A stretch of DNA of 34,768 nt from Methanoculleus sp. MH98A (GTDB lineage Archaea > Halobacteriota > Methanomicrobia > Methanomicrobiales > Methanoculleaceae). The stretch's first letter is position 1. Every line of letters begins with the position of its first letter. This document shows, one piece after another, positions 24,422 through 33,086 of the stretch. The DNA is taken from positions 1 through 34,768 of the forward strand of contig NZ_JMIO01000001.1 in assembly GCF_000691865.1 (NCBI RefSeq), given 5' to 3'. The translations under genes were made by a program, and so were the position numbers. Below the pieces are notes generated by a model. It saw only the letters and a list, made by a program, of their open reading frames with translations, was not told the DNA's origin and ran no database searches.

Positions 24422-24482
24422 CCGGAGCTATGTCACTTAACCATTCCGAAAAGCATCACCGGGTATAACCGAACATAGCCGG
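24422..24482. repeat. Inverted repeat in the intergenic region before the polysaccharide operon
   Basis: CCGG-A-GCTATGT (24422-24433) and ACATAGCCGG (24473-24482) pair over about ten bases with one bulged A and a 39-nt loop. It sits in the 418-bp gap between truA and the glycosyltransferase operon, in which I see no gene. The rest of the gap is AT-rich, with promoter-like runs near 24580-24660. Confidence 0.4.
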
Positions 24483-24645
24483 AATCACAGCGTAAGAACT
24501 TTTTATCCCCCCCGCCCGGAGGACGGCAGACACCCTCCCCCGGGCCGGAACTTTTAAGTAGTAAGATACGGCTTTGGGGGCGCCACAGTAAACCAAATTT
24601 CATTTATTTTTAGCAAAGTTTAGCAGTTAAGTTTAATAATAACCT

Positions 24646-24655
24646 ATTAATATAT
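24646..24655 (+). promoter_or_regulatory. TATA box of the polysaccharide operon
   Basis: ATTAATATAT is about 48 nt before the first ATG, leaving a leader of about 20 nt with the GAGGGGAAAG ribosome binding site. This is the only strong promoter I see for the six-gene operon. Confidence 0.6.
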
Positions 24656-24697
24656 GCCAGCACAGTCCCGTTTCAGTACGTCAAGAGGGGAAAGTGG

Positions 24698-25852
24698 ATG
24701 TACGACAAGGATCCGGTTCGGGCGAGGCCACCCGCTCACCTGGAGGGGTGGTTCGCCGAAGAAACAACTGTGCCGTTGCCGCAGTACCTAGATGCAGAGA
24801 GAGACAGATGGATCGAACGACATCTCCCCCGGAACATCGGGCAGGAGAGCGCGACAGGCGTCCCGGCCCTCCGCTGTGAGGTCCAGGAACAGGTCAACCC
24901 CCTGAGGACGCCGGCGGCTCCGGGAAACCGGCGAGTGGTGAACGAAACCGCCGAGGCTGCCGCCGTTGTGTCCCGACGGACGAGCAGGATGCGGACGCTT
25001 GCGGCGATCCCCTGTTTCGACGAAGAGGTCGCGATCGGTTCCGTCGTCCTGCGAGCCCGGCAGCACGCCGACGAAGTCCTGGTGGTAGACGACGGGTGTA
25101 CGGACAACACCGTGAAGGTTGCCCGGGACGCAGGGGCGACCGTCATCTCGCACGGAGCCCGGAAGGGGAAAGGACAGGGAATCAAGAGCGCTCTTAAGTA
25201 TGCAGTCGAACACGACTACGACTGCCTGGTCTTCATGGACGGCGACGGCCAGCACGACCCCGGGGAGATACCCCTCCTGGTCGAACAGATCCGCACCGAT
25301 ACCGCCGACCTCGTCATCGGCTTTCGGACCTTCGACCAGATGCCGTTTTACAGGCGGTTCGGCCGGGCAGTGCTCGATATCGCCTCCAGCACCGGCAGTT
25401 CGATAACCGATTCACAGTGCGGCTTTCGGGCGCTGAACAGAAAAACCATGGAATCGATGCTCGGTGCGCTTCGGATGGACGATTTTTCGACGGAATCGGA
25501 GATGCTCCGGATCGCCCAGGAGAGGCACCTGCGCATCGGGGAGACACCGATAAACTGCAAATACGGTGATTTCGACACATCCACAAAGAACCCCCTTTCT
25601 CACGGGATGGAGGTGCTCGGATCGATATTCTGGCTTGCCGTGGAGAGAAAGCCTCTCCTCCACATCGGCCTGCCCGGGCTTGCCGCGATGTTTGCCGGAG
25701 TTTTTTTCTTCCTCCAGTTCCTCAGGGGATTCAGCGAAACCGGCCTCGTCCCGATCGAACAGGGCATGCTTGCATCGCTCTTCCTGATCCCGGGGATCGT
25801 CGCACTCATGCTGGGCCTGGCGCTTGCCCTCGTCGCAAGGATGCGGGGGTGA
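24698..25852 (+). CDS. Family 2 glycosyltransferase with N-terminal extension and membrane tail
   Basis: The 384-residue protein has a GT2 (DPM-synthase-like) GT-A core at about 98-300: TLAAIPCFDEEVAIGSVVLR, VLVVDDGCTDNT, GARKGKGQGIKSALKYAVEH, FMDGDGQHDP (the DxD-type metal site) and SQCGFRALNRK. Two C-terminal hydrophobic segments follow (FAGVFFFLQFL, LFLIPGIVALMLGLALALVA), typical of dolichol- or undecaprenyl-phosphate sugar transferases. The first 97 residues are hydrophilic, with no domain I know; the GT core could start at Met98. I keep the ATG at 24698 because GAGGGGAAAG and the TATA box fit it. It begins the operon and likely attaches the first or an activated sugar to a lipid carrier. 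Confidence 0.88.
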   Translation: MYDKDPVRARPPAHLEGWFAEETTVPLPQYLDAERDRWIERHLPRNIGQESATGVPALRCEVQEQVNPLRTPAAPGNRRVVNETAEAAAVVSRRTSRMRTLAAIPCFDEEVAIGSVVLRARQHADEVLVVDDGCTDNTVKVARDAGATVISHGARKGKGQGIKSALKYAVEHDYDCLVFMDGDGQHDPGEIPLLVEQIRTDTADLVIGFRTFDQMPFYRRFGRAVLDIASSTGSSITDSQCGFRALNRKTMESMLGALRMDDFSTESEMLRIAQERHLRIGETPINCKYGDFDTSTKNPLSHGMEVLGSIFWLAVERKPLLHIGLPGLAAMFAGVFFFLQFLRGFSETGLVPIEQGMLASLFLIPGIVALMLGLALALVARMRG

Positions 25853-25890
25853 GCTGGAATGAACGCTACGATGCAGAGGAGACGTGAAGA

Positions 25891-26970
25891 ATGATTGGAG
25901 TGATACTCGGCACGCGGCCGGAGATCATCAAGATGTCCCCCGTCATCAGGGAGTGCGAACGCCGAGGTATTGACTACTTCCTCCTTCATACCGGGCAGCA
26001 CTACTCCTACGAGATGGATCGGCTCTTCTTCGAGGAACTCGAACTTCCCGACCCGGACTACAGCCTCGACGTGGGTTCCGGCACCCATGCCGGCCAGACG
26101 GCGAAGATCATGACCGGTGTCGAGGACGTCCTCGTAAAGGAGTCGCCCGACGTCGTCCTGGTGCAGGGGGACACGAACACCGTCATGGCCGCGGCTCTCG
26201 CGGCATCGAAGTTGCACACGAGGGTGGGGCATATCGAAGCGGGGCTCCGGAGTTTCAATCGCTGGATGCCCGAAGAGATCAACCGGGTGCTCACCGACCA
26301 TATCTCGGATTACCTCTTCGCCCCGACGGAGAGCGCGAGAGATAACCTTCTCCAGGAGGGGATCGCCGAGCGGAAGATCTGCGTGACCGGCAACACCGTC
26401 GTCGATGCGGTCTACCAGAACCTCGGTATAGCAGAGAAAAAGGGCAACGTACTAAAAGAGCTCGACCTCGAGCCCCGTGAATACTTCCTCGTCACCGCTC
26501 ACCGGCAAGAGAACGTGGACAACCGGACACGCCTCAAAGAGATCTTAAAAGGGCTCGAAGGGGTGCAGAGGGAGTTTTCCCTCCCGGTCGTCTTCCCCGT
26601 CCACCCGCGAACCGAGAAACGGATCAAGGAACTGGGAATCGGCGTCGACGGACTGAACCTCACCAAACCCTTCGGGTTCCTGGAGTTCCTGCAGCTTGAG
26701 TCGCAGGCGAAACTCGTGCTGACCGATTCCGGCGGCGTCCAGGAAGAGACCTGTGTTCTCGGCATTCCCTGTGCTACGATGCGTTACGACACGGAGCGGC
26801 CCGAGACGCTGGACGTCGGATCGAACGTCCTGGTCGGTGCCGACTCAAGAAAAATACTCGAAGCGGTTCGTTCGATAGAATCCTGGAAACCCGGGTGGAA
26901 GAACCCTTACGGCGACGGAATCGCCGGAAAAATGATTGTCATGGTCTGTGCCGCCGCACGGCCCCAATGA
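25891..26970 (+). CDS. wecB: Non-hydrolysing UDP-N-acetylglucosamine 2-epimerase
   Basis: The 359-residue GT-B-fold enzyme has GTRPEIIKMSPVIREC at the start, LLHTGQHYSYEM, VLVQGDTNTVMAAALAASKL, GHIEAGLRSFNRWMPEEINR, TAHRQENVDN, PVHPRTEKRIKELG and LTDSGGVQEE, all conserved in WecB/MnaA enzymes. It interconverts UDP-GlcNAc and UDP-ManNAc. GAGGAG lies 9 nt upstream of the ATG. The end (KMIVMVCAAARPQ) is slightly longer than the common form. It precedes wecC, which uses its product, so the pair should deliver UDP-ManNAcA. Such sugars occur in archaellin and S-layer N-glycans of methanogens. Confidence 0.94.
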   Translation: MIGVILGTRPEIIKMSPVIRECERRGIDYFLLHTGQHYSYEMDRLFFEELELPDPDYSLDVGSGTHAGQTAKIMTGVEDVLVKESPDVVLVQGDTNTVMAAALAASKLHTRVGHIEAGLRSFNRWMPEEINRVLTDHISDYLFAPTESARDNLLQEGIAERKICVTGNTVVDAVYQNLGIAEKKGNVLKELDLEPREYFLVTAHRQENVDNRTRLKEILKGLEGVQREFSLPVVFPVHPRTEKRIKELGIGVDGLNLTKPFGFLEFLQLESQAKLVLTDSGGVQEETCVLGIPCATMRYDTERPETLDVGSNVLVGADSRKILEAVRSIESWKPGWKNPYGDGIAGKMIVMVCAAARPQ

Positions 26971-26989
26971 TTGCCCGAGGAGAATGCAC

Positions 26990-28363
26990 ATGAAGATCTG
27001 TGTACTGGGATTAGGATACATAGGATTGCCGACTGCACTGTTGTTTGCGGCTCACGGAGCGGATGTCATGGGCGTCGACGTGAAACGGAGCGTGGTGGAT
27101 TGCCTCAATAACGGGAACCTGCCGTTCACAGAACCGGGGCTCGAAGACCTTTACAGCGAGGCCAAAAGCCGGTTCCTCGCCAGCACCGAACCGGAAGCCG
27201 CGGACGTGTTTCTGATTGCCGTGCCGACACCCCTGGATCCGGCAACGAAAGTCTCCAACCTCTCCTATGTCAAGAGCGCAGCCGGCATGATCGCCCCCCA
27301 CCTTCGCGGAGGGAACCTGGTCATCCTCGAATCGACCGTCCCTCCCGGAACCAGCGAACGGGTCGTCATTCCGAGACTCGAGAAGAGCGGTGTTGCCGTC
27401 GGAGACTTCCTCTACGCCCACTGCCCCGAGCGGGCGATACCGGGGCGAACCCTGCAGGAGATGACGGGTAACAGCCGCATCATCGGCGGCTACGACCGGG
27501 ACTCCACCGACCGCGCGACCGCGATCTACCAGACCTTCGTCCGCGGGCAGATATACCAGACCGACACGAGGACGGCGGAATTCGTCAAGTTGATGGAGAA
27601 CACCTGCCGCGACGTGAACATCGCGCTCGCAAACGAGTTTGCCCAGCTCGCGGAAGAGTGTGGGATCAACGTCTGGGAGGCCATCACCCTCGCAAACAAG
27701 CACCCCCGGGTCAGCGTCCTCAACCCCGGCCCGGGTGTCGGAGGGCACTGCATCGCCGTCGATCCCTGGTTCCTGACCGAGAACTCGACCCGGTGCAGGA
27801 TGGTCTCCACGGCGCGGGAGATCAACGACTCCATGCCGAACTACGTGCTGCGTGTCGCACGCGGCCTGCTCGCCGGCGTCCGGGACCCGACGATCAGCAT
27901 CCTCGGGGTCGCCTACAAGGGCAACGTCGGCGACACCAGAGAGAGCCCGGCATTCAAATTCATCCAGCTCGCCGGGAACGAAGGGTATGCCATCCGGTGC
28001 CACGACCCGTATGCAGCGGAATTCGCGCATCCCCTCATGGATCTCCCGGAAGCGACCGCCGGGAGCGACTGCATCGTCATCCTCACCGATCACGACTGCT
28101 TCCGGAAACTCGATCCGGCAACGCTCAGGGTGAGGACGAAACTCGTCATAGATGCCCGGAACATCCTCGACCACGAGAAGTGGGTCGACCAGGGCTTTGC
28201 CGTCCGCGTGCTGGGCGACGGTTCTTCGGTGCAGCAGACGGTTCCGGGAGATATCGCGGCCCCGACAGGCCTGTATCCTGCAGGCGCCGCGCGGTCGATT
28301 GCATCCTCATCGCTGCCGTCCATATCCCTGCTCTCTCCGAACGGGCGGGAGGGCTTCCTTTAG
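26990..28363 (+). CDS. wecC: UDP-N-acetyl-D-mannosamine dehydrogenase
   Basis: The 457-residue enzyme oxidises UDP-ManNAc to UDP-ManNAcA with two NAD+. The N-terminal Rossmann motif is KICVLGLGYIGLPTALLFA. The conserved VPTPLD and ESTVPPGTSERVV segments follow. FVKLMENTCRDVNIALANEF contains the conserved Lys and Asn, and the catalytic Cys is in GPGVGGHCIAVDPWF. The C-terminal UDP-binding domain holds SILGVAYKGNVGDTRESPA. The chain then continues with about 35 Ser/Pro-rich residues (ending LLSPNGREGFL) beyond the usual end near VRVLGDG. ATG 26990 is chosen over the in-frame ATG 26984 because GAGGAG is 7 nt away, against 1 nt. The gene follows wecB by 19 nt. Confidence 0.92.
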   Translation: MKICVLGLGYIGLPTALLFAAHGADVMGVDVKRSVVDCLNNGNLPFTEPGLEDLYSEAKSRFLASTEPEAADVFLIAVPTPLDPATKVSNLSYVKSAAGMIAPHLRGGNLVILESTVPPGTSERVVIPRLEKSGVAVGDFLYAHCPERAIPGRTLQEMTGNSRIIGGYDRDSTDRATAIYQTFVRGQIYQTDTRTAEFVKLMENTCRDVNIALANEFAQLAEECGINVWEAITLANKHPRVSVLNPGPGVGGHCIAVDPWFLTENSTRCRMVSTAREINDSMPNYVLRVARGLLAGVRDPTISILGVAYKGNVGDTRESPAFKFIQLAGNEGYAIRCHDPYAAEFAHPLMDLPEATAGSDCIVILTDHDCFRKLDPATLRVRTKLVIDARNILDHEKWVDQGFAVRVLGDGSSVQQTVPGDIAAPTGLYPAGAARSIASSSLPSISLLSPNGREGFL

Positions 28364-28442
28364 TCCTCCCGTACACGGTTTCGCAGGGCAGGAACCGTCG
28401 ACCGGCCTTCCACGACCCCATTCAGAGATCACGAGGAGTTGC

Positions 28443-29651
28443 ATGAAACAGGTATGCATCGTATCACAGCACTTTCCGCCGGAGAAATCGGGAAACGCGT
28501 CACGAATACATGACACCGCCGTGCACCTTGCCAGACTCGGGATCGGCGTGACCGTGCTTGCACCGCACCCCACGTTTCCTACCGGCTCGTTCTCCCGTAC
28601 CTGGAAGCGCTCGGACGTGCAGGAGGTCGACGGGATCCGGGTTGTCCGCCTCTGGACCTGGCAGCCGGGCACCGGCGATCCGGGGTTTGGGAGCAGAATG
28701 GCCTACTACCTCTTCTTCCCGATCCACGCCGCACTCTGGCTCCTCTTCACCAGGAGCCGGTTCGACGCAATCATGACGTCGGCGCCGCCGCTCTTCACCG
28801 GGATCCCGGGGTACGTCCTGAAACGGACGTCACGGGTAAAGTGGATCCTCGATGTCCGCGACCTCTGGATCGATGCATCCATAGGCCTCGGCTTCCTCCG
28901 GGAAGGAAGCCTCTACGAGAGGATGAGCCGGAAGTTCGAGCAGATGTGTCTTGACCGGGCGGATCTCGTCGGGGTCACGACTGAAGAACTCGGGCGGAGG
29001 ATCTCGTCGCGCTACCGGGTTACCGCTCCCATGGAACTGATGCCGAACGGCGTCAACACCGAGATCTTCCGTCCCGCGAACAACGGGAAGAAGCGGCAGA
29101 TCATCTACGCCGGGAACGTCGGGCACGCACAGGATCTCGATAAGGTGGCCCTCGCCGTCAAGTCGATGAACGGCACCTACAACCTGAAGTTCGTCATCGT
29201 CGGGGACGGCGACACGAAGGAGAACCTTGAAGGGCTGGTGAAGGCGGAGAGCCTGACCGACTCCGTCATCTTCACGGGCACCCTTCCGCGCGAGGAGATC
29301 CCGCGGCTGCTCTCCGAATCGCTCGTGGGGGTGGCACCCTTAAAGAGGCTCGCGAACCTCGAATACGCCGCCCCCACCAAGGCCTACGAGTACATGGCCT
29401 GCGGGATACCTTTCGTCGGTTGCGGGAACGGCGAGATCGCCCATCTCGCGAAGGAGTCGGGTGCGGGGGTCATCGCCGACAACACGCCGGAGGCGATCGC
29501 CGCGACACTCTCGGCGCTTCTCGACGACCCGGAGAAGATGGAGGAGATGGGCCGCCGGGGCCGGGAGTACGTTGCAAAGCACTACGACCGGCGATCGGTC
29601 GCCCTGAAACTGAAGCACCATATTGAGAGGATAACATGGACGGGCGCGTAA
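28443..29651 (+). CDS. Family 4 glycosyltransferase (WbuB-like)
   Basis: The 402-residue GT-B enzyme opens with CIVSQHFPPEKSGNASRIHD and has AHPT-type and VDGIRVVRLWTW segments in the N-terminal half. The C-terminal nucleotide-sugar-binding half has IIYAGNVGHAQDLDKVALAV, VIVGDGDTKENLEGLV, VIFTGTLPREEIPRLLSES and EYMACGIPFVGCGNGEIAHL, which carries the E-x7-E-like donor site. It resembles GT4 transferases such as WbuB that add an amino sugar in O-antigen assembly. AGGAG lies 4 nt upstream of the ATG. The 3' end overlaps the next gene by 16 nt. Donor and acceptor unknown; UDP-ManNAcA or UDP-GlcNAc is plausible from context. Confidence 0.88.
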   Translation: MKQVCIVSQHFPPEKSGNASRIHDTAVHLARLGIGVTVLAPHPTFPTGSFSRTWKRSDVQEVDGIRVVRLWTWQPGTGDPGFGSRMAYYLFFPIHAALWLLFTRSRFDAIMTSAPPLFTGIPGYVLKRTSRVKWILDVRDLWIDASIGLGFLREGSLYERMSRKFEQMCLDRADLVGVTTEELGRRISSRYRVTAPMELMPNGVNTEIFRPANNGKKRQIIYAGNVGHAQDLDKVALAVKSMNGTYNLKFVIVGDGDTKENLEGLVKAESLTDSVIFTGTLPREEIPRLLSESLVGVAPLKRLANLEYAAPTKAYEYMACGIPFVGCGNGEIAHLAKESGAGVIADNTPEAIAATLSALLDDPEKMEEMGRRGREYVAKHYDRRSVALKLKHHIERITWTGA

Positions 29652-30826
29652 GATCGCTTCTCTCCCGGGTTGCCGGGGAGGTCCGGGACCTCGCCGTCGT
29701 CGACGGCGAGACCGCGTACATCCGCGACCCGGTCTTTGGGGTTATCCGGAACCGCGTGCATGCCGAGGTCGTAAAAGCGATGCTCCGGTCGGGCGGCGAC
29801 CCTCTCGTGGGCCCGATCCTCGACTACGCCGCAGGATGCCAGAACCCGGACGGGTCCTACAACGAGGTTCACGTGAACTACAACGAGCCGTCGGCCCTGA
29901 TCACGGCGTTTATCGGCGACGCGCTCCTGGAGGCGGAGGACCGGTATCCGCACGAGGAGGCGCTCCGCAAAGCCCGGGACTATGTCCTCGCCGCCGAGAG
30001 GAGCCCGGGATGTTTCCTGAAGTCCCGGGGCTACACCGCCGACCACCTGAACGTCGACGCCTCCTGCGGGGCGTTCCTTGCCCGGTACGCGGAGCGCTAC
30101 GACGACGAGGAAGCCCGTGCGGCCGCGCTGCGGGCGGCGGAGAACGTCGTCCGCCACCAGCGCCCCGACGGCGTCTACCCCTACGCGGTCGATAAGGGGA
30201 CCTACCCTTTCGTATTCGACCTCCCCTGCGTGCACTACCAGGGGGTGACGATCTACTACCTCGCAAAGGCAAACGACGTCCTGTGCGACGAGCGGATCGA
30301 CGAAAGCATCGCAAAGGGCGTGCGATGGCTCGCGGACGCCCAGCGCCCCGACGGGCGGTTCGACTGGTCGAGAAGCGGCCTTTCGTTCGCCTACTACCTC
30401 TCCGGGGCGTACGCGTTCGCCCACGCTTCCTTTGTCTACGCCTCGCGGACGGACGACCGTTACCGGGAACACGCCGATCTCTGCCTTGGCCGGCTTGAAA
30501 AGGACGTGCGGGGGCTTGCACCCCGGTGGGAACCGGGCTCCTGGCCCGGCCTCGTCCCGTCCGTCGCCACGGCAGCGAAGACGGCGTCGCTCGGGCACTA
30601 CCCGTTACGGCACCGGGCGTTCCGGTTCGGCTACGGCATGTACCGCGAGATCGCCCGCAGGCGGTACGGCGAAACCGCAGAGACGCGGTCCTTCGAAGCC
30701 CTCTGCCGGGTGCTCGGAATCCGGTCGTCGACCGTGGAACCGTCGAATAACTTTCCCGATCTCTTCATGACCTCGGAAGTGCTCGACTGTCTCAGCCAGT
30801 CGGGAATCTGGGGGGAATCCACATGA
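29636..30826 (+). CDS. Alpha/alpha-barrel protein of unknown function in the polysaccharide operon
   Basis: The 396-residue soluble protein has no signal peptide. It carries repeated QxPDG turns: CQNPDGSYNEVHVNYNEPSA (about 68-87), HQRPDGVYPYAVD and AQRPDGRFDWSR. These resemble QW-type motifs of alpha/alpha6-barrel folds (terpenoid-cyclase-like, glycoside hydrolases, polysaccharide lyases, glucuronyl C5-epimerases). LCVHYQGVTIYYLAKAND-like helix pairs fit the same fold. In comparable loci a heparinase-like or alpha/alpha-barrel protein sits between a GT4 transferase and a two-domain oxidoreductase. It could act on the glycan as epimerase or lyase, but no catalytic set is clear. It overlaps the previous gene by 16 nt and the next by 4 nt (ATGA), so it is an integral part of the operon. 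Confidence 0.75.
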   Translation: MDGRVRSLLSRVAGEVRDLAVVDGETAYIRDPVFGVIRNRVHAEVVKAMLRSGGDPLVGPILDYAAGCQNPDGSYNEVHVNYNEPSALITAFIGDALLEAEDRYPHEEALRKARDYVLAAERSPGCFLKSRGYTADHLNVDASCGAFLARYAERYDDEEARAAALRAAENVVRHQRPDGVYPYAVDKGTYPFVFDLPCVHYQGVTIYYLAKANDVLCDERIDESIAKGVRWLADAQRPDGRFDWSRSGLSFAYYLSGAYAFAHASFVYASRTDDRYREHADLCLGRLEKDVRGLAPRWEPGSWPGLVPSVATAAKTASLGHYPLRHRAFRFGYGMYREIARRRYGETAETRSFEALCRVLGIRSSTVEPSNNFPDLFMTSEVLDCLSQSGIWGEST

Positions 30827-32970
30827 AACAGGTATTGCTCGATCTGCAGTCAGGGTCTATCCAGGTGGAGAACGTTCCCGTTCCCGCCGTAACGAGGGGG
30901 GTCGTCGTCGAGAACGCCTACTCCCTCATCAGCGCCGGCACGGAGTCGTCGCTGATCAATCTCGCACAGCAGTCGCTCGTCGGCAAGGCGAAGGCACGCC
31001 CCGACGACGTGAGAAAAGTCCTCCAGAAAGTGGGGACGGACGGCCCTCTCTCGGCCTACCGGCAGGCGATGAGCCGTCTTGCAAAACCCGAACCGCTCGG
31101 CTACAGCTGTGCGGGCACGGTGGTGACGACGGCATCCGACGAGTTCGAGGTCGGCGACCGCGTCGCCTGCGCCGGAGCAGGGTACGCGGTGCATGCCGAG
31201 TACGTCTCGGTTCCAAAGAACCTCTGCGTCAGGATCCCCGACGGTGTCGGCTTTAAGGAAGCGGCGTTCACGACCGTCGGGTCGATCGCGATGCACGGCG
31301 TCCGGAACGCCGAAGTCTCGGTGGGCGAAAACGTCGCGGTGATCGGGCTCGGGCTGATCGGGCTTCTCTCAGTGCAGATCCTCAAAGCCGCGGGGTGCCG
31401 GGTGATCGGGATCGATATCGACCCCGAAAAACTTGCGCTTGCGGCGGACCTCGGTGCGGACGTCGTCTCGAACTACGACGGCCTCTTCGAGAGGGCGCGG
31501 GGGTTATCGCCGTTCGGGGCGGACGCGGTCGTCATCACCGCAGCCACCCGGTCAAGCGCCCCAATCGAGGCCGCCGGCCGCCTGGTCAGGGATAAGGGCA
31601 GGGTCGTGGTCGTCGGGAACGTCGGCATGGACGTGCCCCGGGACGTCTTCTACGAGAAGGAGGCGGAGGTCGTCGTCTCCCGCTCCTACGGCCCCGGCCG
31701 CTACGACAGAAACTACGAGGAGCGGGGGATCGACTACCCGATCTACGTCCGGTGGACGGAGAAGAGGAACATGGAGGCGTTTCTCGAACTGGTGCGGCAG
31801 AAGAAGATTGATCTCGACCGCCTGATCACGCACACCTTCCCGCTCGACGACGCGCCGGGGGCCTACGACCTCATCAATGCCGGAAAGGAGCGGTTCATCG
31901 GGGTTCTCCTGCAGTACAGCCCGAACGGTGCGGGTGCCTCCGGCACCGTCGTCAGCCTCGCAAAGCCCGGCGGGAGGGGGCGGAAGGTCCCGGCCGCGGC
32001 CCGGTCGCTCGGGTGCATCGGCGCCGGAGTCCACGCCCAGAGCGCCCTCTATCCGCACCTCTCCGCCCTCCCGGTGAACCTCGGGGGGCTTGCGACCGCG
32101 ACGGGGCTCTCGGCGCAGACGGTCGCGAAGAAGTACGGGTTTGCCTACTGCACCACCGATTACCGCAGGATCCTCGACGACCCCGATATCGACGCGGTGA
32201 TGATCGCGACGAGAAACGACCTGCACGCGCCGATGGCGATCGAGGCGCTGCACGCCGGAAAAGACGTCTTCGTCGAAAAACCGCTTGCCACCAACATCGA
32301 CGATCTGCGACGGATCGTCGAGGCCAGAAACGAGTCCGGGCGGCGGCTGGCGGTGGGGTTCAACCGCCGCCACTCCCCGCTTGCAGTGAAGATGAAGGAG
32401 TTCTTCGCAAACCGGGCAACCCCCGCCGTCCTGCACTACCGGGTCAATGCGGGGCAGATCCCGCCCGAACACTGGGTGCACGACGACGAGCAGGGCAGCG
32501 GGATGCTGATCTCGGAGTGCTGCCACTTCATCGACTTCATGCAGTACGTCACCGGGGCACGGCCGGTCCAGGTCGTTGCCCGGGCGATCGAGCCGACCGG
32601 GACCATCCAGAAGTACGACAACTTCCAGGCGACCCTGACCTTCGACGACGGGTCGCTCGGCACCGTCACCTACACGACGCTCGGCGACCGCTCATACCCC
32701 AAAGAGACCGTCGAGGTCTTCGCCGGCAACGCTGTCGGGAGGATCACCGACTTCCGCGACCTCGAACTCCGGCGGGAGGGGAAGGCATCGAGGGAGAAGC
32801 GGTGGCTCGCCCAGGAGAAGGGGTTTGCCGAGGAACTCCTGGCGTTCGTGAAGGGTGAGGAGCCGGACTTCGCCGGCAACGTCGCGACGACGCTCGCAAC
32901 GTTCGCGGCATGGGAGTCGATCGACACCGGGGCGGCGCAGGAGATCGATCCCGGGCGGGTGGGGTTGTGA
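30823..32970 (+). CDS. Two-domain oxidoreductase: MDR alcohol dehydrogenase plus Gfo/Idh/MocA
   Basis: The 715-residue protein joins two NAD(P)-dependent enzymes. Residues about 1-370 are a medium-chain dehydrogenase (GYSCAGTVV, GDRVACAGAGYAVHAEY, VAVIGLGLIGLLSVQILKAA, GIDIDPEKLALAADLGAD). Residues about 390-715 are a Gfo/Idh/MocA dehydrogenase (LGCIGAGVHAQSALYPHL, DAVMIATRNDLHAPMAIEAL, VFVEKPLATN with the catalytic-site Lys, and HFIDFMQYVTG). Such fusions are known in polysaccharide gene clusters beside wecB/wecC and heparinase-like genes and are thought to modify a sugar, perhaps by oxidation and re-reduction. The ATG overlaps the preceding stop in ATGA. The first MDR segment lacks an obvious structural-zinc Cys cluster. 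It is the last gene of the operon. Confidence 0.88.
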   Translation: MKQVLLDLQSGSIQVENVPVPAVTRGVVVENAYSLISAGTESSLINLAQQSLVGKAKARPDDVRKVLQKVGTDGPLSAYRQAMSRLAKPEPLGYSCAGTVVTTASDEFEVGDRVACAGAGYAVHAEYVSVPKNLCVRIPDGVGFKEAAFTTVGSIAMHGVRNAEVSVGENVAVIGLGLIGLLSVQILKAAGCRVIGIDIDPEKLALAADLGADVVSNYDGLFERARGLSPFGADAVVITAATRSSAPIEAAGRLVRDKGRVVVVGNVGMDVPRDVFYEKEAEVVVSRSYGPGRYDRNYEERGIDYPIYVRWTEKRNMEAFLELVRQKKIDLDRLITHTFPLDDAPGAYDLINAGKERFIGVLLQYSPNGAGASGTVVSLAKPGGRGRKVPAAARSLGCIGAGVHAQSALYPHLSALPVNLGGLATATGLSAQTVAKKYGFAYCTTDYRRILDDPDIDAVMIATRNDLHAPMAIEALHAGKDVFVEKPLATNIDDLRRIVEARNESGRRLAVGFNRRHSPLAVKMKEFFANRATPAVLHYRVNAGQIPPEHWVHDDEQGSGMLISECCHFIDFMQYVTGARPVQVVARAIEPTGTIQKYDNFQATLTFDDGSLGTVTYTTLGDRSYPKETVEVFAGNAVGRITDFRDLELRREGKASREKRWLAQEKGFAEELLAFVKGEEPDFAGNVATTLATFAAWESIDTGAAQEIDPGRVGL

Positions 32971-33086
32971 TACGTTCCGGGTGCTGAGGGTGGGGCTGAT
33001 CATTTGCTACTGTCTCAGTCGCGTATGGCTCCGGCGGTAGCCTCTAATCCTCTCTCCACCGCGTAAAGGGATATCTATAGCCCCCA

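Noticed and set aside
24300-24697. Hidden gene in the gap before the glycosyltransferase
   Set aside because: Frames are short and featureless; the sequence is AT-rich and promoter-like.
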